Of a DNA stretch of 64,000 nt, positions 45,900 to 58,749 are shown in pieces. The first letter of the stretch is position 1; the number at the start of each line of letters is the position of its first letter. The stretch covers positions 49,503,271-49,567,270 of the forward strand of contig CP137666.1 in the NCBI GenBank assembly GCA_037976565.1, given 5' to 3'. The stretch comes from Mesocentrotus franciscanus (taxonomy: Eukaryota > Echinodermata > Echinoidea > Camarodonta > Strongylocentrotidae). Below the pieces are notes generated by a model. That model had not been told where the DNA came from, did not search any database, and saw only the letters and a list, made by a program, of their open reading frames with translations. The translations under genes were made by a program, and so were the position numbers.

Positions 45900-48500
45900 A
45901 AAATCTGTCATCGAATAAGTTTGATTTTTTTGGTAATAATTCATCATATGAATTTCTTTCCTATAAATTCTGTAGCATCTGTATTAATGGTAGTTAAACT
46001 CTTTTGAGATTTTCTTTGATATAGTCATTGACACAGACAACTGAAATTGCTTTTTGCCCATATGAGTTAGAGTTTCATTGACCTATATGGTGTTGAACTG
46101 TTGATATTGTGATGGCATCTCGATTTATTCTTCACAGTTACTTCATTAATATCTTCCTGATATCACTGTCATTTCTTCAAATTGGCACCCATGTTGCGGT
46201 GTTTTTGTTTTTCCGTTCAAACATAGCGTGGGTTAGCTAGACCTAGAGGCTCATAATATCCATTTTACGAACTTATCAACAAGAAATGGTTACTATGGCT
46301 TCCTGCCACATACTCTGATTAATTTATGGCCACATATCCCTTGAGAGAATAAAGTACTTGAAAATACAATGTCGCTGGGGTTGGAAGGTAATTTTCATCT
46401 TGAATTGTACCATTACACCGAACGAACGCGATAGTTATACAATGTATTTGAAGGTTTGCGTACTTTTGCGTTTCATGCAAAGCAAGACTTATTGATCAAA
46501 GAAATAAGGTGTAAGTGATACAGGAAAGAGGGAAGGAAATGATCGAACAGACATAAAGCTCAAAATGATATGGCACTATGCATCCGTGGTTTCGCGGCTA
46601 GAGGCTTGAACCCGTGTCGACCCGCTCTCTGAGACTCCCGAGGCTTAAAATAGCCCCCACTTAATCCCACTGACTTACAAATCCCATATCCAATCCCGCA
46701 AGCACCCTTTCCCTTCCACAAAAAAGGATGACCTGGCACGTACTATGTACGTTGGTGTGCGGAGGAGTAGTTAAAAGATTCAAGCTATGAGCGAAGAGTG
46801 AGGAATTGATATTTAAGTGAAATGTATAGAGAAAACAAAAGAATGGGAGCGGAGATTAGGCTTGAATTTAATGTGCTTGTTCTGATAATATCAAATAAAA
46901 TGTACTTTGCAAATGACTCATGAACGGTAGTCAGGATTTCTTTTAATCCTAGCCATGCACATCCCATGGGAACTCTAAAGATGAAACCAATTATTATTTA
47001 TGTTCCCTGATGTTTTATTGGTTATTGCCAAAATAAATATTTGTATTCTTGGTTTTGTGAGCCCCATTTGACTGTTTGGTTTGTTTGTTTGTTTGTTTGT
47101 TTGTTTATTTTGTTTAAGAAACCAAATGAGACTCTGACAGCAATGTAGAAATTATCTCTTAGAAGACAATATGAATTCTTATTCGATTATTGGGTCAAAT
47201 AATGATTAAGTTCGTTCATGGGAAGGAATTTTACGTATATTTTAGCTATAAGCTAGTTACCATCCTTATTTTTTACTATTTTTTCGAACGTACAGCTTCA
47301 TCGATGTAAAAACTATATAATATTATATTTCACTTGCCATATTGATTTAAAAGTGAACTTGCAATCCTAAAACTTGTACTTTCAAACTTAATGTCTGAAT
47401 GTAGAAATGAAATGGAATGTAAAATACAACATCATTAGATCCATGTTCATATTGCCAAAAGAGTACACCATCGGATGAAGTGATTATGAAAATACTAAAC
47501 CGATATTAGGTGTTTAAAATATGGATAAAATATTTTAATTTTGATGAGAAAAGGCGCGTTAAAAAAATTATGATGGCGTAAAGTGTAATACACTTTTTAT
47601 TTCTGAATCGTATAACACAGAGCTCAGTGAATACAATTTCTTTGTTGCGCGCAGTTGCCATTCATTTTACACGTTAAAAAAAAAACCGCAGCGGCTTTTT
47701 TTTTTTGTGGCGGTTTACCGCGCCACATCTGGACAAGACAGACCTTCAGAGAACGTCACCAATATACCGTCCATGTACATGCAACAGAATGAATACAGTT
47801 ACAGAGTAGAAGATGAAATAGGTCGAGTTTATGTCACCTTACAGTTATCTCTCTGTTGCGTAGATTCGATGGCCTGTCTGAATATGGTTATGATAATAAC
47901 CAAAGCCCCAAATACGCAAGGGTCCCGAAAGACTCTTAGCTCTGCCATAAAACAGCCTGGGGGCTTTATGACAGATGGAAAAATCATTACAGATATATTC
48001 AACTTGGCCGTTCCCAGGCAAAATACTTGTGGCTATTTGGGTTGTGCATGTATTTATTAAAGCAAAGAGTTAGGTCACAGAGCGGTAATGTTTTCCTAGT
48101 AATATGTAATAGAAGATGATGTATGATACTTATACAGGACAGACTAAAAGTACAATTTATTTCCATTGACACCGTTAAGAAAGATTACTGGGAAAATCAG
48201 ATTGTGATAATTGTCAACATCTTGCCTTCCTAACATTTAAAATACTGTATTAACAAAAAAAAAATCATTTGATAAGAAATTGTCTTTTTGACTATTTTGT
48301 AAGAATAATTGACAATAATTTTAGACATATACACCTTTAGAGTAAGGAGCCGTGATTTTAGTTTCCACGGTTATTCATTTTCAGAATGGTATAGTGATAT
48401 TAACGATAGGCATAACGTTTTCTTGTACTTGTGTTAAGAAAATTGTAGGTCGAATAAAAATGAACGATTTATCTGCGATATACACATTAACATAATTAGT
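45900..48500. other. Gene-free AT-rich stretch
   Basis: A (TTTG)n array lies at 47077-47117. A 117-codon plus-strand frame at 47707-48060 opens with a non-ATG codon inside a GC-skewed patch. It has varied composition but no splice borders or recognised domain, so it is not called. Nothing else is seen. Confidence 0.45.
47077..47117. repeat. (TTTG)n microsatellite
   Basis: About eight tandem TTTG units with one TTTA interruption. Confidence 0.93.
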
Positions 48501-48504
48501 CTGG

Positions 48505-48537
48505 CCAGGGAGGTGGGAGTAACTCCCACCTCCCTGG
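48505..48537. repeat. 33-bp perfect palindrome
   Basis: CCAGGGAGGTGGGAGT is followed by a single A and then its exact reverse complement. The GC-rich hairpin stands out in AT-rich surroundings and has no T-run after it. It may be a tiny foldback or a replication-slippage product. Confidence 0.95.
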
Positions 48538-48904
48538 TCTGGCAGCCAAAACAAACTAACATGTTTCAGAGGTCCATTTAAAAAAAATACTAATATCAGA
48601 AAGAGCACAAAGTATAAACACAATAGAAAGGTATGACACCTTCAAGGTATGCAAGTCGAATTTAAGTAATTCCTCAAAACAAAACAAACCATAAAACTAA
48701 GGTAATTCAGCCAAAAACATAATATCTGGTAGCAAACGATCGCTCCATTAAACACTTTTATACTACTGTCGTTCGTGTATACGTTGGAAACTTGAGATTA
48801 GGTGAGTTATCACGTCAAGAATCTCATTGACTGAAACGGTATCGTACCGAGGAACTACGGCGGAGTCTATGGCGCATGCTCAGCACCAGTGCTCAGCACC
48901 ATAC

Positions 48905-49000
48905 ACTCTGATTGGCCAGCTGAGTAAACTTCGGGTCTGTAGCCACGCCCATGTCTCATAAAAGTTTCCCAAGTGCGGTGTACTGTGACGGGATTGGCTG
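48905..49000 (+). promoter_or_regulatory. Possible TATA/CCAAT promoter
   Basis: Inverted CCAAT boxes (ATTGG at 48911 and about 48992), a CACGCCC box at 48944-48950 and TATA-like CATAAAAG at 48957-48964 cluster within 90 bases. A consensus donor TTTTG/GTGAGTG lies at 49550/49551, so 5' exon sequence between the two is possible. No coding frame follows in the window, and nothing proves transcription. Confidence 0.22.
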
Positions 49001-49559
49001 ATCGTGTTCCCCAATGTCTTGCTCCTCTCTGTGTGAGTGTGTATGCCGAAAGCAGGGATCTAATTAATGAAGCTCCATCGATCGGCCCATGTGGAGACTC
49101 AATGTCAAGTTGCTCTGAGTACATTACGGTATTTTTGTAAGGTATACACACATACCGCATCTACCAGTCAACTAACTGGGTCAGGTCTTGGAAGAACATG
49201 ATTCTTGAACATTAATACTGCATATCATGTTCATGCAAGAAGGATCCATCGAAACTTGCAGCTAAGGAAAGGAACATCGGATTCTGAGGGGGAACATACC
49301 TGATTGTATATACTACAATTCTTTTACTCTTTTGGAAGAACACAATCTTTGATCATTCTTTGGTGTTCAACATTCTGTGCATTTTCTGCGGTCTGTGTTT
49401 GACGTATCAGAAATTTGGAATAACTAGCCTTAATCAACGGTGTTTCTTTTCGCCCATCAGGCGCACAAGTGGAAATTTGTTTCGTTGGACCTGGAATTTT
49501 TATTAAATCAGAGGACCATTGAATTTCATAAAGGATTTGTATCATTTTTGGTGAGTGTT

Positions 49560-51015
49560 GCTGGTATTTTCTATTTAGAGCCTGTTCTAAGCCATGGATA
49601 ATGAATAGTCCTATAGACTGACGTAATCGCTTGTGAGACGTAAGGATTTATTTCCTGCGTGATTTAATGGACATCAATAGAAACGTTACAAGAGGGAAGC
49701 GGTATATCAATTTCCTTTGTTGAATACAGCCAAGTCACCTCCTTATTAAAGAAAAAGATAAAAGAAACTTAAATTACATCCTCGTGTCAATAAGACAATG
49801 TAACAGTACTTTTCCTTCATATACATAAATGAAAATGATATGGTCTTGACAATGCATTTCAATGCCATTGTATTCCTTGGTGTTTATATAATGAGATATG
49901 TATATATTGAGAGGAAATTCGTAAAGAAGGAAGATAAAAAGATATGTGACATCAATAGCTCTTGTTGACATCACGGAAAGCTCAGGTTTACTTCTTTTAA
50001 TGTTCTACTCAGATAATATTGTTGGAAGTATTATTTCCCGAATGGCTGTTTACTTCCAAAAGTTGGAGTGATATCTAATTGAGAGTGATTCGACACCTTA
50101 TTACCTTTAAAAAAGAGGAAAAGTAATCAATAAAAAGGATTTATACATAGTTAATGCCTCAATGAATACCTGTGACTGTCATGTACATATTCGTTGTTTT
50201 ATGTGGTGTTGTAATCATATACAGTACAACTGTTACTGAGTAGCAATATTATGTAATACAGAATGACTACGATACACAACGGAGATGGTGGTTATGTTTT
50301 TTGTATCCTTGCCACATCCAGGTTTGTCAAAATGTTTGGAAAACCACAGAAGTGTAGTACCTCAAGAGAGCGGGGGCGGGATCACCTGATTTTGTTTTCA
50401 AGGGTGTGATGGTGGTGGTGGTGGGGGGCTACCTGGTCCCTACGAAATTGTTCGAAGATTAGATTACCAACAGAAATAAATATTTCCTTAAATGCTCGGT
50501 CAATTTATATCTCACCTCTCGGGAAACTGAAGGCTTGAGATCAGAAAACGAGGAATGAAAGATCTTCAACTTTCGACCTTCTGGCAAAACAAGAAGTGGG
50601 AGAAAGAGTCAAGATTGTTGAACATTTGGGTTAAAGACTTTGTGTCAATTGATGAGATGGTTTCAGGCCCACAACATCTTTGTGTTCTACCATATCGGCT
50701 ATCCGCCACCTGTCGTTAGAGTACAATAAGTGGGTCGGGATTGGAGAATGGGGTCCCACTGACACCTTGAATGCATGGTTATGGAACATAATGGAAGTTA
50801 GTGTGATGTCTTTCATATTTGTTCCAAGCTATGACTATCCTACGAATATCTACAAGACTTGAAGGAGGATCTCAAAAGTTAATCGCTTAATCAAAAGGAA
50901 TGTTCTGTAGCGCATGAACGTACCTCCCATGTGGAGATGCCACGAATGCACTTATCCGTATGAATGGAATAACATTATGTTTCGTTCACCTTTTGTTCAG
51001 TCATACATGAAGATA
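49560..51015. other. Gene-free AT-rich stretch
   Basis: Frames at 50631-50862 are open on both strands without splice support. Nothing else is seen. Confidence 0.5.
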
Positions 51016-51126
51016 GTGGTGGTAGTGGTGGTGCATGGTGGTGTTGGTGGTGACCGAAGTTGGGTGATTATAGTATTGAATGTATTGATGATGATAATAA
51101 TGATAATGATAATGATGATGATATGA
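51016..51126. repeat. GGT-rich then ATGATA-rich simple repeats
   Basis: GTGGTGGTAGTGG units (51016-51052) are followed by GATGATAATAATGATA units (51086-51126). Confidence 0.88.
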
Positions 51127-51414
51127 TATGATAATGATGGATATACTCTTATCATATTCGCTCGTAGACCAAGGAATTTTGAATAAATGGTAGTTTGGTA
51201 TACTGGCGAAGGTTCTTGACTCTCATTCGAGGGGTCCTTATGTTTACCAACATTTGTACCTCTCGACATTGCTGGGGGTAATAATAATTGCAGGGCCCAA
51301 GAGAAGAGCTGTATTAACAATTACTGATGTGGCTACCCCGGAAAACTAAAACCATATTATCCTGTAAAAGCTTTCGAGAGAAGTATACAATGGCTGGTAG
51401 ATAAAGACGACGGT

Positions 51415-51418
<4 letters not shown>

Positions 51419-51455
<37 letters not shown>
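51419..51455. repeat. (CT)n microsatellite
   Basis: A CT array of about 37 bases with one TT interruption near its end. The flank to 54044 holds no supported gene; minus-strand frames at 51346-51853 and 52742-53038 lack any support. Confidence 0.94.
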
Positions 51456-51457
<2 letters not shown>

Positions 51458-54044
51458 ACATAATATATATACATACATCCATGCCTGCATATATCAATGA
51501 ATAAAATGTGCAAGCATACTTTTGAGCATGCAGAAAGGAGCAGAGAAATAACGGACCAGACATTATCACCTGGCATAAATATAGTGTAAAGGGGTTAAGG
51601 ACATTCATCGAACATAGCAAATAGCAAAAGGACAGTAGGGGGTCACGTGACATGCTTCCATCGATGACCCAATGCAAAATCGCAACGGATGAGAGGAGGC
51701 CAGAATGGTTTCCTGAAATATCGAGATGACATGATGAGATGCACATGTTCCATCTCCAGAGTACAGGTCCTCTAGACAAAATGATGACCAACTTGATGCC
51801 CTTTTGACTAAATCAAAATCGCCATGCTGGCATGTACATAGCTTCGATTGCAAACCATGAATTGACTTGAGGTACTTAGTCGTGAAATCCCTTTATCTGA
51901 ACTTTAGTTAGTGTTAGTTTTACGTCGTAAGGTAGTATTCCTATTATTATCTTCATTATTTCTCCAGATGTAAGAATGGCATTAATGCCTCAGTTGAAAA
52001 TACTTTTCATGTTTTACAAATTACATTTATTTTCTTCTGAGAATAAAAGTTTACAATCTCTACTGATTAGTTTTCGATAATATATATTTATTTGCAAATT
52101 GTAAGGTACACTGTATTACTTGCAATATCTTGATAGCGCATCTGTAAGAGCCTTCTCAACGCTATCACTTGAATATCTAAACTTTCTAAACGCAACAAAG
52201 AAATTCCATGGACTTTTTTTCTTAAAATGATATATCGCAATCTTTTAGAATTTATTGATGGATGAGGACGGGGTGTGGATTTGACAAAGTGTGAATCAGT
52301 GTGCATGAATGAGGCATCATACAGGTAATCATTAACATTGAACTAGTTCCTCTTGAATGTATCAAAACCTTCAACCTCTCACAAATTAGATCATGTAAAC
52401 CGGTTTAGCAAAGTTCATGGTTTGTTATTAATCCATTAACTGTCTGGGTTTGTGACGTAGAAATATGTCTGTTCCAAACCATAACCTGTTTGGTAGCTGA
52501 TTTTGTTCTCTTTGCATCTGCACGGTTGTGTGCATTTCCAGTTAAAAGTTGGTCTTAAGATTTATGAAATATGCTCTCTCAAACCCACCGAAACACTTAT
52601 TTTCAACGGGATGAAGTTCGATTAAACTTGTCCTTCTTTAAAACTGCTAATGATGAGTCTTGATGTTTGACGAATTCTGTGAGTTTATTGTCTCGACATT
52701 CCATCTATTTTAAGCATCGAGCTCCATATTTGGAAACGGGATTACATACTTTGGCAAGTTTGTTGCACAGCAATGAGGTTAAAAAGTGCGAGCCAAAATT
52801 TATCTGGAACTCGAACAGAGTCATGACCAATCACAAAGTTAAGAATTGAGTGTTTGAAACATGATGCCCATTTTCTTAGAATCATGTTTATTCTTGGACT
52901 TTCATTTATGTAGCAGCACTCTAATAGAACAAGAATGAAAAACGTCTTAAGTCTGTTGAAAAAGAAGAAAAAATTAAAGCATAATTCAGTGAAAATATGA
53001 TGGAAAAATAAGTCTTTTCGTACCGGTAATAACGACACTATATTCGTACGTGACCTAAAATATCACGAAGATCATGAATGTTGACGAAATGTCAACGTTT
53101 CATGTTCACGAATGTTCGTGTCATCATAGAGCAAATGAAAACCATATTTTTATCCTTGATACAATGTCATGTTAGTATTGGCTGTCCTCTCTTTGCACTC
53201 TCTTTCGCGTGGTTTTATATTAATGTCCCAGATTTATTTGACACACCCTCAGTGGTATATTGTAGCCATGCCAACTGTCAATGATCATGCAAGCATAAGA
53301 GAGTTCTCTTGTTGCTAGCATTTCTTGTTTGATGGGGGGCTGAGGGATAAACACGTAGGCAAAGGAAAACAGACGGATCAGACGGGTATGGGTAACTGTA
53401 GGAAACGCGGGAAACGTATGCTTCTTTACATTCGGTTATTTTTGGTCGCTTGCTTTAATCATGGATCTACAATGATGACTTTTGTCAAGTTGGTGGTTTA
53501 AAGGGGATGCGATGACTCATAATAAGTGGACAGAGAAGAAGTCAGGGAACAGAGGACCGGGTTCAAAACCAGGTCTGGTCCATTGGATGGTTCCTCGGTT
53601 CGGGTCCCTCGATTGTTTACGTAATAGCAGATTTCTTTTCTGAATAGACACTATAGAAAAATATTATTCTGAAGACGATGTTTGAAATGATAGGCTATGG
53701 TGAATCCCAAACATATGCGTATGGCTGTAGGAAATGACAAATTATATTAAAGAATTATACAGGGAAAGGGGAGGGGGGCAAAGATTATCATACACCATAG
53801 TCCGCTGACCGGAAGGTCATCGCCAAGTTTAGATGCTACAGTATGTGTTAGGCGAACCACACAGACTTCGTCTGTCAGGTCTATTGGAATAACCTTAGTC
53901 GTACGTTCCGTCTCGGTCATAAAGACAATATGTTGAAAGTTTAACACATGAAGGGCATTAAAAAAAAACAAGAATGGGTTAAAGAAAAAAAAAGAGGTCC
54001 ATCGCATTGATCAACTGATGAAATTATGATTTAAACTACTGACA

Positions 54045-54329
54045 TTAATAATAATAATGGGTTCTTGTATAACGCTCATATCTGTCAGACTTGACACTCC
54101 TGGCGCTCCACAATTATTACCCCGGTTTTAGCATGGCTGCCATTACGGCGCTCTAGCATTTCAAGGAATTAATTCATGCAAGGTACCCATTTACATCACC
54201 TGGGTCGAGTGTGGCAAATGCAGACCAATGTCTTGCCAAAGGACATTAGTACCGCGGCGGGACTCGAACCGCGGACCTTGTGATCTGATCCACATGTCGG
54301 TGACGTATCCACTCGACCACGACACATTG
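54045..54329 (-). mobile_element. tRNA-derived SINE, second subfamily, minus strand
   Basis: On the minus strand the head reads TCGTGGTCGAGTGG (A-box region) and GGTTCGAGTCCC (B-box), followed by TCCTTTGGCAAGACATTGG. The body contains CACCCAGGTGATGTAAATGG and GAGCGCCGTAATGGC. The copy ends in (ATT)n. The body matches 57161-57391 closely and differs from the SINEs at 11128 and 25575, so it marks a separate subfamily. Confidence 0.85.
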
Positions 54330-54454
54330 GATTATTTAGTGAAAAATTAAACTGCTAATTGCATTCAATGGTTTAACTATCAGGGAGGGATGCACTATTC
54401 AACCTCTTTATTATATTTGGTGTTGGACCAGGAGGCACAGGAGCGAAGGAGGAC

Positions 54455-54460
<6 letters not shown>

Positions 54461-54485
<25 letters not shown>
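54461..54485. repeat. (CT)n microsatellite
   Basis: A short pure CT array. From 54486 to 56540 nothing firm is seen. A plus-strand frame at 55058-55303 and a minus-strand one at 55042-55266 overlap and are unsupported. Confidence 0.93.
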
Positions 54486-54489
<4 letters not shown>

Positions 54490-56548
54490 GTTGGCCATTT
54501 AGTGGGGGAGGGGTGCACGTACCCCGAATCATTCACCTTAGTATTCTGCACAGCTGTGGGAGGGAGACACCTGCCCCTATGATTATTTAGAGGAGCCTTT
54601 GTCTTCACATTGAAACAGGTTACTAACAAATGTGAGCCTATCAAAGTTAATTTGTTGGCACATTCGGCTTCCCTACAAAAAAATTGGCTACGCTTATGCT
54701 ATGAGTCGTCAAATCCAAGAGGGATTCTTTAATACTATCATATACTCCCAAAATTGTAGAGTTATTTATAACTTTCTTTAGTTGTCAGTAATGTTTCTTC
54801 TGTTTTGTTTGCAAAGATAAAAGTGCTGGAAAGAATAGCTATCCTCTACCGAAATGACATCCCTGATTTCCCCTATTTTTATGTCAAGAAATTGTGGTAA
54901 CATGCTTGCTTGATGACTTAAAAATAGGTCTCCAATGAATGCAAGAATAATTTATATAAATGATATTCTTTCACGTTTAAAAACGCTACTCTAAAATCTT
55001 AGGGAGAAGTACTCTATGCAATAAACAATAATACTAATAACCTAGGACAATAGACATATGCCACAGCATGCTCGAGAGCTAAATCTTGTTCTCGAAAGTT
55101 TGATTTTAACGGCGTCACAGATGAAGTCTTTAAACGTTATTTCATACCCCACTTTAATCTTTCTTTTATTAAAAAAAAGTACAGGCAGTAGGTGTGTCCC
55201 CGGGGTTAACAAAACTGTGCTTTCTTTGGTAAAGGAATATGCTACCTGGTATAATAAATCAGTCAATATCGCAGACTTGAAAACGATCCTCGCGGTGCAG
55301 TAAATCGGCTCTATTTCCTTGGTGGTTTCTTCCCACCGCTTACAGATGGAAGTTTAAGTTTAAGTCCACGTGAGCAAAACTAGGTAAGGTAATTACATCT
55401 CAATGGGGTGTAAAGTTATTAGTAACAGTATCGCAGAAACACACATATGGGAACAAGTCGCCACCATACCTACATCTGTCAATTAACAACCGACCGATAT
55501 CCATAGAAAAGGAAATTGTGATACCGCATGCTAAATTAAACCAATGTAATTGTCCCCCCACCACCATATTTCGTGTATTTTTCGGCAGTTTCGTTATAAT
55601 GCATTATGTTTGCAAACTAAATGATTTTAAAAAGTGCCTGCCTGGTAGGAAAATGATTTGTTGAAATTGTTATTGCTGGAAGTGCGATTTGGGACCGGAG
55701 TAATTCATCTTCTTGGTGCAGAACCATTTCCTGATAAAATAATCCTGGAATAAACGAGTGTGTGTATGTTGGGGGCTTTCATTAGAAAATGTACTCAGAA
55801 CTTGTCAATGGATTCATTATTTAATATATAAAAATACAGGATAAAGTTGTATCAGAGTTCACGTTTCAACTTTAATCGGCGGTCCGTATCATTGCGACTG
55901 ATCTTGACCTTTTGTGACCCCTTGGGGTGATAATTTGAGGGTAAGTTAGAGTCATAATCTACCCAGACAAGTGCTATGATTTAGGCCGCATGTTAATATA
56001 TGGAAGGTAATTTTGAGGTTCGAAATTCGGTTCCCACACAAAAAACGTGATCGTGAATTTTGATTATTTTTTTCTTTAAAAACATTACAAAGAACTTTTG
56101 TAAGGTCACGACATGACTTTAGGAAGGGCTTTGTGTAGTCATTAAATAAATTGATAATGAGGGTGGTGATTTGCTTATAGCATCAAAACAAGAGTAGTAA
56201 AAAAAAAAAACAGTTTTGGGAAACTGGTTCCCATGTTATAAAGGCCGTGATAATTAACAATAATTTTGTATTTGGAGAAAAAAACTAATAGGGCAAGTCT
56301 TAACCCCAAAAAAATGCGTGGATGTTTACGAGCATCAGTGCTCTGTAAGAGAGACTCGTATGTGTTCTTCAGGCTTGTTTGTTTACCGAATCAAGATCCC
56401 CCAAACCGATAAAATTGATGAGTGCATCAATTAAAACTGTCTTCACCATTATTAACTGTAATATCGTCATTATCATTCCTTTCAATCAATCAAAGGTTTT
56501 TGATAATCGGATCAGCTTGGTTCTTAAATGATGAATCATTGCACTGAC

Positions 56549-56800
56549 CAGAGGTGTAGCGTGGGTCCCGCCACTGAGAGGAGGGGGGCGGGGGCACCGG
56601 TAAATGAAATGCAAAAGAACGAGGCCGTGGAGTGGGTTGAAGGAGTGGAAGGACGTGCAATCATCTCCGATGTTACGTCCCCCTCTCTCTCTTTCCTTTT
56701 CTTTCTCATTTTCGCCATTTGATGAAGGAAGGGGCGGGGGAGGGGGCGGGGGAGGAGGGCGGGGGAGGCGTGCCCCTGTGTTCCTGTATCTACACCAATG
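56549..56800. mobile_element. Probable hAT-like MITE with G-rich centre
   Basis: The ends CAGAGGTGTAG and CTACACCAATG are inverted repeats matching at 9 of 11 positions. The flanking 8-mers GCACTGAC and GTGCTAAC agree at 5 of 8. The interior has CT-rich and then G-rich DNA (GGGGCGGGGGAGGGGGCGGG at about 56731-56750) with G-quadruplex potential. Frames here are artefacts. Confidence 0.4.
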
Positions 56801-57160
56801 GTGCTAACTGATTTCAGCTCATTGGCATATTAGAATGTCATCTAAATAACTTTCACGTCATATTGGTCAATCCGTCATCCAGGCTTCATGCCCAGTATAT
56901 TTGTATTAGTGTGAACTGAACCTATACCTCATACTTCGTTGTTACGGGCCACATCAGCTGAACGTATTACCACCATCAAATTAAGGGCGGTTCCAGGATC
57001 CAGTCAAAAACGGATTGCACAATTCCGAAAACTAATACTTTTAGAAATTAAAAAAAAAAAACTCATCTACACGAGCTCTTCTAGTATAAGAAATCCTAAT
57101 CGAGGGGACATATGCGTTTCGTGTACTCTTGGGTGTTAAAATGCTGTATTGAGTTTTAAA

Positions 57161-57391
57161 TGATAATAATAATAATAATACTCAGTTTTTATATAGCGCT
57201 TATTACAATCACTAAGCGCTTCCAAACTTTATTATTACCCCGGCTTTAGCTGTGCAGCCATTACGGCGCTCTAGCATTTCAAAGAATAAATTCCTACCAG
57301 GTACCCATTTACATCACCTGGGTTGAGTGTGGCAAATGTAGATCAATGTCTTGCCAAAGGACATTAGTGCCGCGGCGGGTCTCGAACCGCG
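57161..57391 (-). mobile_element. SINE truncated after the B-box, minus strand
   Basis: The same subfamily as 54045-54329: (ATT)n tail, TAAGCGCTATATAA-type motif, GAGCGCCGTAATGGC, and a B-box GGTTCGAGACC (complement of 57379-57389). The A-box part of the tRNA head is missing, consistent with 5' truncation. Confidence 0.8.
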
Positions 57392-57394
57392 AAA

Positions 57395-58290
57395 TGGGAG
57401 TTATGGGCCTGTTATGCTACATCCGAAAGTGAAAACCATGGTCTTTGTCTTAAGTCTTTACTGACTGCAGATAATGTTTGATTTGTCATTGAACTGTAAT
57501 AATAAAATCTAACACTATATATGACATAAGATGTAAACGAACATGCCCATTTTTACTCTAAAATTTATGAATTTCATATTTTAAGATAAAAACAACAACA
57601 ATATTATAATTTCCAAGTATCTTCCATGACCCATGGAAGTAAGAGCGTCTTCAGACAGCCTATTTATAATCCATTATCATCCCATCTGTCATGCAGCCAT
57701 CATTTTCATCGTCGTGGTTTGTATAATAAATACATGGCGTGTATACATGTAGATGGAGTCACGCTCCGCCAGCTGCTTGTGTTTGGACAGATATGGGAAA
57801 AGGTCTGGTTATAAACACAAACGTCAACATGCCATAGATAGTCGATGAGCTTGTATGCCACTCGCCAGAGTAAACCATATACAGTGTAGTGTACAACAAC
57901 ATCGCTTGCTTGGTATTAAACTGGTTATTATATGACGTTATGAGTATGCCTATATCTCTTCGTTCTGCAGCTTATGCAGCCTATAATTATAATGCTCTAA
58001 AGTTTTAAATGTCGAGAGAAACTTTTCCTACAAATGATTTTAACAATGAGTTAAACAGCCTGAATGCAATAGTATTCTCAGATAGGTAAAGCTGGATTGA
58101 TATGATATCCAAATGTAGTATTAAAAAACAAATCCCTAATTGAAAAATGTGTTTTAAAACCCATGATAGCTCTCGAAATATTCAATCCTTAGAGAATAGT
58201 GGTCATTTGACTATTGTACAAATAATGCGGCTGTAATAGAGGTGATAAAGCTGAGATAACAATTGCTTATGATAATTGTTTATATAGCAA
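57395..58290. other. Gene-free AT-rich stretch
   Basis: No feature is supported here. Confidence 0.5.
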
Positions 58291-58291
58291 T

Positions 58292-58390
58292 TGAATCTGA
58301 TGACCGAGGTAATAATAATTACAATGTAAAGCACTTAGAAACGTAGTATAAAGCGCTATACAAATGTGACTATTATTATTATTATTTATT
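58292..58390 (+). mobile_element. SINE 3' end fragment, plus strand
   Basis: ATCTGATGACCGAGGTAATAA, GTAAAGCACTTAGAAACG, AAGCGCTATACAAATG and (ATT)n match the 3' part of the SINEs at 11128 and 25575. The 5' half is absent. Confidence 0.75.
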
Positions 58391-58640
58391 TATAACATAA
58401 ATGTTCATAAAAGCTCATATTTACATTCAAATTAATTCATATTAAACGGAACAACAAAGCAATATATATACCTACATCTACACTAGATTTAAATTCAAAC
58501 ACTGATTAAAAACATGAAGTGATAGTTGGGTAGCCCTTTCTCCTTTACGTACTATTCATATCATTACTCATAGCAAAATTATCATTGTTGACACTTGTAA
58601 CTGAAGAAACAGCAGCTCTACGAATATATACCATCTTGTT

Positions 58641-58748
58641 TCACAAATCTGCAAATTGGCCATCTGTCTCCGCGAAGACGAGATGCTCATTGACTGTGAT
58701 GGCAACACCGACTCCTGCACATCTGGCTTTGTAAAATGATCTTTGAGA
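58641..58748 (-). pseudogene. Faint protein-like fragment, minus strand
   Basis: A 35-codon frame bounded by stops on both sides contains CAGVGVAITVNEHLVFAETD. The pattern vaguely resembles the start of the serine beta-lactamase-like (LACTB) fold. There is no splice context. It could be a decayed exon or coincidence. Confidence 0.1.
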
Positions 58749-58749
58749 T

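Noticed and set aside
45518..45947. Four overlapping frames up to 127 codons
   Set aside because: They lie in a GA-rich simple tract and are open on both strands because the repeat lacks stop codons.
47707..48060. 117-codon plus-strand frame
   Set aside because: Starts at a non-ATG codon, no splice borders, no recognised motif; kept only as a remark.
53555..53590. GGGTTCAAAACCAGG B-box-like motif
   Set aside because: No A-box at the right distance and no SINE body or tail.
55058..55303. 81-codon plus frame overlapped by a 74-codon minus frame
   Set aside because: Neither strand has supporting splice sites, and mirrored openness argues for chance.
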